A stretch of 54,187 bases of DNA from Calditrichaceae bacterium (lineage in GTDB: Bacteria > Calditrichota > Calditrichia > RBG-13-44-9 > J075). The notes below the pieces were generated by a model, which saw nothing but the letters and a program-made list of their open reading frames with translations, was not told where the DNA came from and ran no database searches. Every line of letters begins with the position of its first letter. Within the stretch, counting starts at the first letter, position 1. The stretch spans positions 1-54,187 of the forward strand of contig JABWBP010000055.1 in assembly GCA_013360445.1 (NCBI GenBank), in the 5' to 3' direction. Shown here piece by piece: positions 43,675 to 51,302 of the stretch. The position numbers and the translations under genes are program-made.

Positions 43675-43699
43675 CTCGAAGGTTTCCAAAACCTTCGAG
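43675..43699. terminator. Hairpin terminator, copy 3 of a recurring element
   Basis: CTCGAAGGTTT, loop CCA, AAACCTTCGAG: an 11-bp perfect stem between the convergent helicase and TonB-receptor genes, well placed to stop both. It carries a compensatory A/T to G/C-type change relative to copies 1 and 2 (CTTTGAG to CTTCGAG on both arms), evidence that pairing is conserved. Confidence 0.7.
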
Positions 43700-43709
43700 A
43701 TCTTCACTT

Positions 43710-46115
43710 TCAAAAAGCGTAGCTGATCCCTAACCGCGCGTTGCGGGGGTTGCCGGGGGTGAAGTGCAGCTCCGAAACCGGCTCCGGCTCCCCTTTCAGG
43801 CGCGATTCGGTATCGAATTGCGCTTCGTTCCATTCCACGTCGAATACGTTTTCCAGCACCCCGAACAGCTTGATCTGCCCGAAGCGGTATCCCAGCGAAA
43901 GATCGAACACCGTGGAGCCGAGCGCCGCGACGCTGTTGTTCTCGTTGGCCGGGCGCTCGCCGACGTGCCGGTAACGCAGGCTGCCCTCGAACCCCGCGGG
44001 GTGGAGGGCGGTCAGGCCGCCGGTAGAGGTGAGGTTGGGCGCCAGGGGGATGTAATCTTCTCCCGCGGGGGCATCCACGATTTTCCCTTCCGAAACATTC
44101 AGGTCCGCGTCCCCCCACAGCCAGGGCAGCAGCTTGAAGCGCAATTCCAGGTCCAGCCCGTAACGGCGGGTGGGATCGCTCAGTTCCGTCGTTCCGGCGT
44201 CGCCCACGTACACGTATTCCCGCTCCAGGTAGAGGTACCAGGCCGCCGCGGCAAAGTTGACCCGCTCCGCCAGGCGGGCGCGGAAGCCCACTTCTCCTCC
44301 CAGCGCCTGCGGCAGGGTTTCGACTCCTTTCTGCGCGGGGTCGAAATTCCGGCTGCGCAGCATTTCCTCGATCTGCTCCGCGGTCATTCCCTGCCGCCGC
44401 CCGAGTTTTTCAAGGTCGGCAATCCGCTGCCCGATCACCACGTTGCGGGCGTCGTTGGAGTGAAAGCCGCTGCCGGCGTTGGCGTAAATATCCAGCGCGG
44501 GGGCGGGGCTGAAGACCAGGCTGATCTTGGGGCTGAGCAAGGTTTGCTGGGAATACCCGGAGGCGTGGGGCAGGCCGCTTGCTTCGATATCGGGCAGGGT
44601 TTCCAGGCGATCTTCCACGTCAAAAGTGAAGTAATCGCCGCGCAGGCCCAACTGCACCCGGAAAAGGGAGCTGAACAGCAAATCTTCTTGCAGCCACAGG
44701 AAGAGGTTATTCTGCCGCACCCGGGAATCGACCCGGTTTTCCAGGCGCACCCGGTTGGGGCTTCGCCAAAGGGCGACATCGATAAAATCCGCGCGGTAAC
44801 CGCCCCCTAAAGTGGTGGCCGCGAAAATGGAGCCGATCTGATCCCGGAAACGGTAGCGCCCGTTCAACCCCAAAATCTGGCGCTCGTCCACCTGCTCGAT
44901 CATATCGCCGTTGGCGCTGTCTTCCAAAAAAAACGTAAAATTCGAGAACAATTTGAAGTTGTAGCGGCTGGCAAAGGCCTGGATGAAGAATTCGCTTCCG
45001 CCTTCTCCCTGCACGGTGTAGCCTAAATTCAGGTTTTGGCGGGCGGTGGCCCCGCCCTCCAGGTCGTCGATGGCCCCAAAGCGGCTGATGGTTCCATCAT
45101 TCACCGCCCGCTGCGGAATTTGCCCGGAAGCGTCCCAGGCGGAACTGAAGGCGTCCACGGCCAGGCTCAGCCGGGCGCTCGCGCTCAAATGGGTGTGAAA
45201 TTTGCCGAAGAGGTTGTAGCGCTTGAATCCCTGGGGATTTTCGAACGGCCCGTCGGTCTGGTAGAACTGCCCGGCCAGGTAGGCGTTTTGATGGTCGCTT
45301 TTCCCGGGAATCTGGAAGAGCGCGGTGAGGCGGGCGCTGTTGAATTCGCCGCCCTCCAGGCGCAGGAAGTTTTCCTCCAGGTGATCTTTGGTGCGAAAGG
45401 AAACCGCCCCGGCGGTGGCCAGGTCCCCATAATTTGCAAAGTACGGGCCTTTGTGCACCTCGATTCCCTCTACCGCGTCGGCGATGAGAAAGTGCAAATC
45501 CGCGTACCCCTGGCCGTGCCCGTGCGAGACCATGTTCACCGGCATCCCGTCCACCGAGACCGCCACATCGGTGCCGTGGTCGGCGTCGAAGTTGCGCAGG
45601 TAGATCTGCTCCGCCTTTCCGCCCCCGGCGTGCTGGGCGATGATCAGCCCGGGAACCATCTGGAGCAAATCCTGGCTGGAGCGGGTGGGCCGGGTCTTGA
45701 GGTCGAATTCCCGGATAGATTCCGAGGAAGCCGCGGAGTAAGCGCGGTCTCCTTTGACCAGGATTTCTCCCAGGTCAATCGGTTTGGGAGAGAGGCGGAA
45801 ATGAACTTCCCGGCGCTCCCCGGCCTCGAGAACGATCTCCTGCTTCCCGGTTTCATACCCTAAAAAAGCGGCGACCAGGGTATATTTTCCGGGAGGAATT
45901 CGCAGAATCTCGTAGCCGCCGTCATCGGCGCTGCCGGCGCCCAGGCCGGCGCCCTCCAAATATACCTCCACTCCCGCCAGGGCCATGCCGGTGTGGGCGT
46001 CGGTTATTTTACCGCGGATGGCCGCGGGGTCTTGCGCGTTTGCTGCGCTGCCTAACAGGAACAGCGCCAGGCAAACAAATTTTGCAAGTGATTGTATTCG
46101 ATAGGTGGATATCAT
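43710..46115 (-). CDS. TonB-dependent outer-membrane receptor
   Basis: 801 residues from ATG 46115. The signal peptide ends ANAQD, followed by a carboxypeptidase-regulatory-like domain (about 28-110, with GVEVYLEGAG and FLGYETGKQEIVLEAG). The plug domain follows (SSQDLLQMVPGLIIAQ, then IYLRNFDADHGTDVAVSVDG) with a His-rich loop, VSHGHGQGYADLHF. The 22-strand barrel ends in the terminal signature ARLGISYAF. It imports an unidentified ligand using the proton-motive force through TonB. A His-rich membrane protein is encoded just upstream on the same strand, so a metal ion such as zinc, nickel or copper is a reasonable guess. Confidence 0.9.
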   Translation of the reverse strand: MISTYRIQSLAKFVCLALFLLGSAANAQDPAAIRGKITDAHTGMALAGVEVYLEGAGLGAGSADDGGYEILRIPPGKYTLVAAFLGYETGKQEIVLEAGERREVHFRLSPKPIDLGEILVKGDRAYSAASSESIREFDLKTRPTRSSQDLLQMVPGLIIAQHAGGGKAEQIYLRNFDADHGTDVAVSVDGMPVNMVSHGHGQGYADLHFLIADAVEGIEVHKGPYFANYGDLATAGAVSFRTKDHLEENFLRLEGGEFNSARLTALFQIPGKSDHQNAYLAGQFYQTDGPFENPQGFKRYNLFGKFHTHLSASARLSLAVDAFSSAWDASGQIPQRAVNDGTISRFGAIDDLEGGATARQNLNLGYTVQGEGGSEFFIQAFASRYNFKLFSNFTFFLEDSANGDMIEQVDERQILGLNGRYRFRDQIGSIFAATTLGGGYRADFIDVALWRSPNRVRLENRVDSRVRQNNLFLWLQEDLLFSSLFRVQLGLRGDYFTFDVEDRLETLPDIEASGLPHASGYSQQTLLSPKISLVFSPAPALDIYANAGSGFHSNDARNVVIGQRIADLEKLGRRQGMTAEQIEEMLRSRNFDPAQKGVETLPQALGGEVGFRARLAERVNFAAAAWYLYLEREYVYVGDAGTTELSDPTRRYGLDLELRFKLLPWLWGDADLNVSEGKIVDAPAGEDYIPLAPNLTSTGGLTALHPAGFEGSLRYRHVGERPANENNSVAALGSTVFDLSLGYRFGQIKLFGVLENVFDVEWNEAQFDTESRLKGEPEPVSELHFTPGNPRNARLGISYAF

Positions 46116-46233
46116 GGATATTGAGCCTCCGGTAAGTGGATTTGGTGTAGTTAACCCTCTGCGACGCCAGGATTTCGGGTCGCCTTTACAGGGCCGGGGG
46201 AGGTTTTGCGGCGCGAATGCTCGCGGTGCACCT

Positions 46234-46674
46234 CTAAAGCGCCGGCCCAACAAGAATGCCAGAAGGATAAGCTTCCGGTGGAGGGGTGCAGAGGTCTGCT
46301 ATGGCCGATTCGGGAGGCGAGAAACGGTTTTCAGGAAATGGCCGGCGATCCGGATGGAGTGCTGCCTGCCGTTTCTGAAAAATCAAATGTTCCTTCAGGT
46401 TGATAAGTTTAAGGGCGGGTTTGGAATCTGCGCCGGGAGATGGTTTCTGGTTGGCGATCAGCCGCAGCGCTATATCCAGCAAACTATGATGGTGATGATG
46501 CGATTGGGGCTGCTCGCCGGCAAAGTGCTGGTGGGGATGATAGGCCGGGTCGGAAAACCAGTGGTGCAAGCGGTGCCAGGAAGCCGTAACCATGACGTTC
46601 AACGCGGAGAAGAGGTAGATCAGGGCCAGTAACAGCGCCCCGCTGCGAATGATTTTTGCCCCGGCAGCGTGCAT
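46234..46674 (-). CDS. Small His-rich membrane protein upstream of the TonB receptor
   Basis: 146 residues from ATG 46674. One N-terminal hydrophobic segment (SGALLLALIYLFSALNVMV) precedes a metal-binding-like region with two His clusters, HRLHHWF and AYHPHQHF, then a run of five His. The Pro-rich C-terminus has no clear fold. Such proteins often precede metal-related TonB receptors as sensors or scavengers, but I do not recognise a named family. It forms a probable operon with the receptor gene 118 bases downstream. Codon use looks genuine; a plus-strand reading of the region is less plausible. Confidence 0.6.
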   Translation of the reverse strand: MHAAGAKIIRSGALLLALIYLFSALNVMVTASWHRLHHWFSDPAYHPHQHFAGEQPQSHHHHHSLLDIALRLIANQKPSPGADSKPALKLINLKEHLIFQKRQAALHPDRRPFPENRFSPPESAIADLCTPPPEAYPSGILVGPAL

Positions 46675-46937
46675 AAACAATTTTCCGTTCGTTGCTGGTC
46701 AATTATCGCAGGGAGAAAAAATCGTTTACATTTAGGCGAAAGCCGGATAACTCTTCCCCGGTGATGGCTTTTCGCCGAACGTTGGCGATGGCGGTGCTCA
46801 TTCTGTTACCTCGATCATGAAATTGTCTTCCCGAATACCCGGCTAATGTAGAAACCGGAAATCGAAAATTCAAGCAGGATTATCAACCGTGGCCCAAGCC
46901 CGGTGCGCCGGCGCCGGCGATTTATTTAGAAAAAATC

Positions 46938-47033
46938 GTTACTATTCAGCCACAGAGACCACAGAGGTCACAGAGGAAGATTTGGGGGTATCCACCACTT
47001 CGTGGAGAGCATTTAGAGCCTTATATCCCTGTA
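46938..47033. repeat. 96-bp exact direct repeat, copy B
   Basis: Identical to 18237-18332 in the same orientation, 28.7 kb away. It fills part of the 425-base gap between the His-rich gene and the T9SS-tail-like gene. The rest of that gap (46675-46937) shows no recognisable feature. Confidence 0.9.
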
Positions 47034-47099
47034 TCTTCAAGTGCGGGAACGGAAAAGCGATAATAGGGTTAGCTCTTACGGATTTAACGAGGTTTTGGA

Positions 47100-47618
47100 A
47101 TGCAAAAGTTAGTCTGGCTGATATTGATAGCGATATTCCTGCTGGCCGGGCCTTCCCCGGCGCAGGAAACGGTTCCGGGAGAAGAAATCGCCCGGGTTCC
47201 TGCCGGTACGGAATTGGCCCGCAGCTCCCAACCCGACCGGGAAGCTCCGGAAGAGACGCGCCCAGGCGCGGCGAGCGCAGAACGTTCCCCCGGGAAACTC
47301 TATCCTGTAGCGGCAGCCGGAACCCCCAAAGAGTATAAATTGTACCCCATTTTCCCGGATTCCGACGCTTCCGTAATTCCCCTGCGCTTTGATATTCCGG
47401 CCTCTGCCGGGCCATCCGAGACGGTTGAATTAACCCTCTACAACCACCTGGGCCAGCGCGTCAAAACTCTTTTTGAAGGCAAGCTCTCCGCCGGAAGCTA
47501 CCAACTGCTCTGGCCGCTGAGCAGCGAGAACGGGCCGCGCCTTCCCGCCGGCGCCTATTACCTGACTTTTAAGACCGAGTTTTTCCAGGAAGTGCGGAAA
47601 TTGACCCTGCTCGATTGA
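47100..47618 (+). CDS. Secreted protein with a T9SS-tail/FlgD-like C-terminal domain
   Basis: 172 residues. The signal peptide ends PSPAQ, followed by a low-complexity Pro/Glu/Arg linker to about residue 85. The C-terminal 85 residues follow the type IX sorting-domain or FlgD-like Ig pattern: IPLRFDIP, then VELTLYNHLGQRVKTLFEGK, the turn LSAGSYQLLWPLS and LPAGAYYLTFKT ending KLTLLD. Type IX cargo normally has a large functional domain before such a tail; here there is almost none, so this may be a bare tail, a small adhesin or a remnant. GAGG lies upstream of ATG 47100. Confidence 0.72.
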   Translation: MQKLVWLILIAIFLLAGPSPAQETVPGEEIARVPAGTELARSSQPDREAPEETRPGAASAERSPGKLYPVAAAGTPKEYKLYPIFPDSDASVIPLRFDIPASAGPSETVELTLYNHLGQRVKTLFEGKLSAGSYQLLWPLSSENGPRLPAGAYYLTFKTEFFQEVRKLTLLD

Positions 47619-47658
47619 CCGCTTTTTTTCAAAAATAATCACAGCCCTCCTTATGATG

Positions 47659-47696
47659 GCAAAATGCCACGCTGCTCTCCTGGCGTGGCATTTTGC
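47659..47696 (+). terminator. Strong intrinsic terminator
   Basis: GCAAAATGCCACGC, a 10-nt loop, then the exact 14-bp reverse complement followed by TTTT. It lies 41 bases after the stop of the preceding gene and before the ABC ATPase gene. Confidence 0.85.
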
Positions 47697-47801
47697 TTTT
47701 GCGAATCTCCGGCAAACAATTTTCTTCCCGTTATTGCATTTCTCGGTTTTTTGGTGGATATTTTTGCGGTTTGCAATCTATTCAAGTGAAGGAGATTTAG
47801 C

Positions 47802-48902
47802 TTGGCAAAAGTTGAATTTGTCAATGTAACCAAAGTGTATGATAAGAACGTCAAGGCGATCAAAGAAGCGAACCTGACCATCGAAGACAAGGAATTTGTG
47901 GTGCTGGTAGGCCCTTCCGGTTGCGGGAAATCTACTTTGTTGCGCATGGTCGCGGGGCTGGAAGAGGTTACCTCCGGCGATCTGTTGATCGACGGGGCGC
48001 GGGTAAACGACGTGCCGCCCAAAGACCGCGACATTGCCATGGTGTTCCAGAATTACGCCCTCTACCCGCACATGAGCGTGTTCGATAATATGGCGTTTGG
48101 CTTGAAGCTGCGCAAGTTTCCCAAAGAGGACATCAAAAAACGGGTGATCGAGGCGGCGGAAATTTTAGGCATCAAGGATTACCTGGAGCGCAAGCCCAAA
48201 GCCCTCTCCGGCGGGCAGCGCCAGCGGGTGGCGTTAGGACGCGCCATCGTGCGCAAACCGAAGGTATTTCTCTTCGACGAGCCGCTCTCCAATCTCGACG
48301 CCAAGTTGCGGGTGCAAATGCGCATCGAGATCAACCGCCTGCACACCCGCCTGCAATCCACCATGATCTACGTGACCCACGACCAGGTGGAAGCGATGAC
48401 CATGGGCGACAAAATCGTGGTGCTCAGCGACGGGATCATTCAGCAAGTGGACACCCCCCTGAATCTGTATAACAATCCCACCAACTTGTTCGTGGCCGGC
48501 TTCATCGGCAGCCCGGCGATGAATTTTATCAGGGGCGAAGTGGTGCAAAACGGGGAACTCCAGTTTCGCGCCGGGGATATCCGGTTAAACATTCCCGATA
48601 AGATCGGCGCGAAGCTGAAAGCGCATAACGCCCGGGAAATGGTGTTAGGAGTGCGCCCGGAAAACATTTACGACTCCAGCGCGGTGAAGGATCGCGCGGT
48701 CTCCCAGGCGCACTCGATTACCATCGACGTGGTGGAGCCGATCGGCAACGAGATTTTTCTCTACCTCACCGCCAACCAACAGAGCTTGTGCATGCGCACC
48801 GCGCCGGAGAGGATTTATCATCCCCGGGAGACCATCCAGATCGGCTTCGACAGCGAAAAATTGTATTTCTTCGATCCCCAAACCCAGCAGCGGGTGGCGT
48901 GA
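47802..48902 (+). CDS. ABC transporter ATP-binding protein, MsmX/UgpC type
   Basis: 366 residues. The start is TTG 47802, with GAAGGAG 8 bases upstream. ABC motifs are complete: Walker A GPSGCGKST, Q-loop QNYALYPHMSV, signature LSGGQRQRVALGRA, Walker B KVFLFDEPLSNLDA and H-loop THDQVEAM. The C-terminal third is a TOBE/MalK-like regulatory domain (VLGVRPENIYD). The family energises sugar or glycerol-phosphate importers. No permease or binding-protein gene is nearby, as often with MsmX, which serves several importers. Confidence 0.92.
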   Translation: MAKVEFVNVTKVYDKNVKAIKEANLTIEDKEFVVLVGPSGCGKSTLLRMVAGLEEVTSGDLLIDGARVNDVPPKDRDIAMVFQNYALYPHMSVFDNMAFGLKLRKFPKEDIKKRVIEAAEILGIKDYLERKPKALSGGQRQRVALGRAIVRKPKVFLFDEPLSNLDAKLRVQMRIEINRLHTRLQSTMIYVTHDQVEAMTMGDKIVVLSDGIIQQVDTPLNLYNNPTNLFVAGFIGSPAMNFIRGEVVQNGELQFRAGDIRLNIPDKIGAKLKAHNAREMVLGVRPENIYDSSAVKDRAVSQAHSITIDVVEPIGNEIFLYLTANQQSLCMRTAPERIYHPRETIQIGFDSEKLYFFDPQTQQRVA

Positions 48903-48905
48903 AAA

Positions 48906-49022
48906 ACGGTGTTCAGGTGTTATTGTGTTATATTGTTATGGTGTTTTAGGGGGTGGTTGCGCTCACAAATCCGAGCACTCTCACACTAAAACACTAAAAC
49001 ACCTGAGCACTATAACACCCAA
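48906..49022. repeat. Word repeat, GTGTT family, copy 3
   Basis: GTGTTCAGGTGTTATTGTG on the left, and CACTAAAACACTAAAACACC plus GAGCACTATAACACCC on the right in reverse complement. It lies directly after the ATPase gene. Same family as 3127-3268 and 8797-8881. Confidence 0.75.
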
Positions 49023-49064
49023 ACCTGAATCCGTTTCAACCCCTTCTGACAAGAGAGAAATCCC

Positions 49065-49862
49065 ATGTCCCTTCCTCCCGTTGGCGTCGCCAATTCCATC
49101 TCTGCGAATTTTCAGTTCGATCCCCTGGATACCTTTCAATTTGCCCGCCAGGGGAGCTTCGAGATCGTCCAGATATACCTGAACCGGGAATTATTGGAGC
49201 AGGCGGAAACGCTGGCGTCGATCCGCAGCGAGGGAGCCGGTTTTCAGGAAGTGTACTTTCACGCCGAAGGATTTTTGAACGAGGATTTTCTGAAAAGTGA
49301 GTACCGCACGGCGCTCTACCGCTTTCTTAGCTCCCTGAAATCGCCGAATTATATCATTCACTTCGACGAGCGGGCCAATATCGACAAATTGATCCGGCTG
49401 GTGGAGATCCTCAGCAAAGACGCCGGCAAAATTTATATCGAAAATTATTTTCTCTCTCCCGGCAAAGTCGCGGCGGAGAAAAACCTGAAGAAATACCTGG
49501 CCCTCTTTACCCTGTCCACCAATTTCGGCCACACCGTGTACCCGGTTTTCGACATTCCGCGGATTTTCCACCGCGACCTGGAATTTAGCCTGGAGGAGGC
49601 GCTGGAGTGGTGCTACCAAATCCTGAACTTCTTCGGCAACCGCAACATTCCCCTGCTGCTGCACCTCATCGACACTACCAGCACGGATATTTCCCGGTTC
49701 AGTTTTTGCGCCCTGGGAAGCGGCTGCATCCCTTACGATGCGATCTTCAAATTCATCCGCAAAACCGCCCCCAACCTTGCCGGCGTCATCCTGGAATACG
49801 AAGACAAGATCAACCCCCTGAAATCCCGGGATTACATTCACCAGGCGCTGGGCAAACCCTGA
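49065..49862 (+). CDS. TIM-barrel (sugar isomerase/AP endonuclease-like) protein
   Basis: 265 residues with alternating strand-helix units typical of the xylose-isomerase-like TIM barrel: FEIVQIYLN, FQEVYFHAEGFLN, YIIHFDERANIDKLIRLVEIL, KIYIENYFL, VYPVFDIPRIF, IPLLLHLIDT and AGVILEYED. The Glu in IYIENY and the Asp/Glu of later strands sit where this superfamily binds metal, but the usual three-His pattern is incomplete. It may be an isomerase, an endonuclease-IV relative or neither. AAGAGAG precedes ATG 49065. Function not assigned. Confidence 0.6.
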   Translation: MSLPPVGVANSISANFQFDPLDTFQFARQGSFEIVQIYLNRELLEQAETLASIRSEGAGFQEVYFHAEGFLNEDFLKSEYRTALYRFLSSLKSPNYIIHFDERANIDKLIRLVEILSKDAGKIYIENYFLSPGKVAAEKNLKKYLALFTLSTNFGHTVYPVFDIPRIFHRDLEFSLEEALEWCYQILNFFGNRNIPLLLHLIDTTSTDISRFSFCALGSGCIPYDAIFKFIRKTAPNLAGVILEYEDKINPLKSRDYIHQALGKP

Positions 49863-49939
49863 ATTTCTGCGCCAGCGCCCGGCCTCCTTTGCCCGGGAGG
49901 TGAATTCTTCTTTTTTTTGAAAATTGAGAGAGGCAGGTT

Positions 49940-50254
49940 TCAGGAATGCTGTTCCAGGTAAGCGCCTTCCCACTCCTTAACCCGTTCTGCATATAACTTT
50001 TCATAATCCGGCCAATGGTATAAATGATCCGGGTTGAAATCCACCCCATTGGGCCAGGCGAGGGTGGCAATGCCGTCGCTGAGAAAAACTTTGTTGAAGA
50101 ATTCGGTATCCCGCAAGGGCCGGTACATTCCCCCGCCCAGCACGGCTCTAAAGTTGATGGTCTGGCTGCTATCGTCCTCAAATTGCACCTTGATGGTGTA
50201 AGGGGCAATAATTTCAAAAGATATTACGCGATGGGTTACCAGGCATTTTTTCAT
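49940..50254 (-). CDS. DUF2442 domain protein
   Basis: 104 residues from ATG 50254; the upstream in-frame extension is in A+T-rich DNA with no ribosome-binding site. The pattern VISFEIIAPYTIKVQFEDD, then YRPLRDTEFFNKV and LAWPNGVDFNPDHLY is that of DUF2442. These small proteins are usually encoded beside a DUF4160 partner in a suspected toxin-antitoxin pair. No DUF4160 gene is present upstream; the foreign A+T-rich block begins there instead. The gene may therefore be an orphaned half. Confidence 0.78.
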   Translation of the reverse strand: MKKCLVTHRVISFEIIAPYTIKVQFEDDSSQTINFRAVLGGGMYRPLRDTEFFNKVFLSDGIATLAWPNGVDFNPDHLYHWPDYEKLYAERVKEWEGAYLEQHS

Positions 50255-50410
50255 AATGTCACATTCGTTTAAGATAATTGAAAATTCCCTCTTAAGAATC
50301 ATATTTTTCTTCAAAATTTAATGATTTGTTAATTTGGTACCCATTTATTAAAATTAGGCGCTAAAAAGCGATAAATCTATCGAGAAAGTCTAAGTTAAAA
50401 AAGATTAATT

Positions 50411-51292
50411 ATGGAAGCGACTAAACAACTGACTGTAAATTCGATTTGTAAGATTACAAAATCCAATGGAATGCTTGGTAATAAAAAATATTGGGAAATT
50501 TATCAAGGAGATGCTCTTCAAGTTCTTAAATTACTGCCCGAAGATAAGTTTAATTGTGTAATTACATCTCCACCCTACTATTGGTTAAGAGATTATAAAG
50601 TAGATGGGCAAATTGGGTTAGAGGAATCGGTGGAGGGGTATGTTAACAATATCGCTGATGTAATGGATGAGGTTCTAAGGGTTCTAAGCCCTGACGGAAT
50701 CCTATTTCTGAATCTTGGAGATACTTATTATTCTGGCAAAGGAAAATCTCATGGCATAGATAAAAAAAGTAGTAAACGTCGTTTTGGTCTAAGGGCGGTT
50801 GACAAAAGCGGCGGTTTAGGTATTGGTTTAAAACAAAAAACATTAATCGGAGTCCCATGGCGAGTAGCTTTAGAAATGATTGGAAGAGGATGGGTGCTTA
50901 GAAGTTCAATCATTTGGTATCGAAAGTATGCTTTACCAGAATCAGTACAGGATAGGCCAAGAAGAAGTTACGAAAATATCTTTATGTTCGTAAAAAACAG
51001 AGAATATTATTTTAATCGTCAATACCTTGAGGATTCTGAACAAGAGGATATGTGGACAATCGTTGCTAGAGCAAAGGCAGCTAATTCATTACCAACAGCT
51101 CCATTTCCTGACGAATTGGTTCAAAGATGTCTTGATATTGGGTGTCCGCCTGAAGGTGCTGTTTTAGATCCATTTGCTGGAAGTGGAACAACCTTGCGTG
51201 TCGCCTTACAAACTGGAAGATCAGCAGTGGGGATCGAAATCCATCAGGAATTCTGCAAGTACATGATTAATGACTTAAACAAATTGTTTTAA
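50411..51292 (+). CDS. DNA methyltransferase (beta-type, SPPY)
   Basis: 293 residues. The catalytic motif TSPPYYWLRDY is near residue 55 and the AdoMet-binding motif LDPFAGSGTT near residue 258. Motif IV before motif I is the beta order common for N4-cytosine and some N6-adenine methyltransferases. The segment around EMIGRGWVLRSSIIWYRK and the FMFVKNREYYFN block are typical of this class. It is the first gene of the A+T-rich block and the ATPase gene starts 10 bases after it. It may mark host DNA so that the ATPase-nuclease pair ignores it (inference). Confidence 0.9.
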   Translation: MEATKQLTVNSICKITKSNGMLGNKKYWEIYQGDALQVLKLLPEDKFNCVITSPPYYWLRDYKVDGQIGLEESVEGYVNNIADVMDEVLRVLSPDGILFLNLGDTYYSGKGKSHGIDKKSSKRRFGLRAVDKSGGLGIGLKQKTLIGVPWRVALEMIGRGWVLRSSIIWYRKYALPESVQDRPRRSYENIFMFVKNREYYFNRQYLEDSEQEDMWTIVARAKAANSLPTAPFPDELVQRCLDIGCPPEGAVLDPFAGSGTTLRVALQTGRSAVGIEIHQEFCKYMINDLNKLF

Positions 51293-51302
51293 CGTGTTAC
51301 CT

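Noticed and set aside
46116-46233. Cobalamin or other riboswitch upstream of the TonB receptor
   Set aside because: No B12-box-like sequence or convincing conserved fold could be found by eye.
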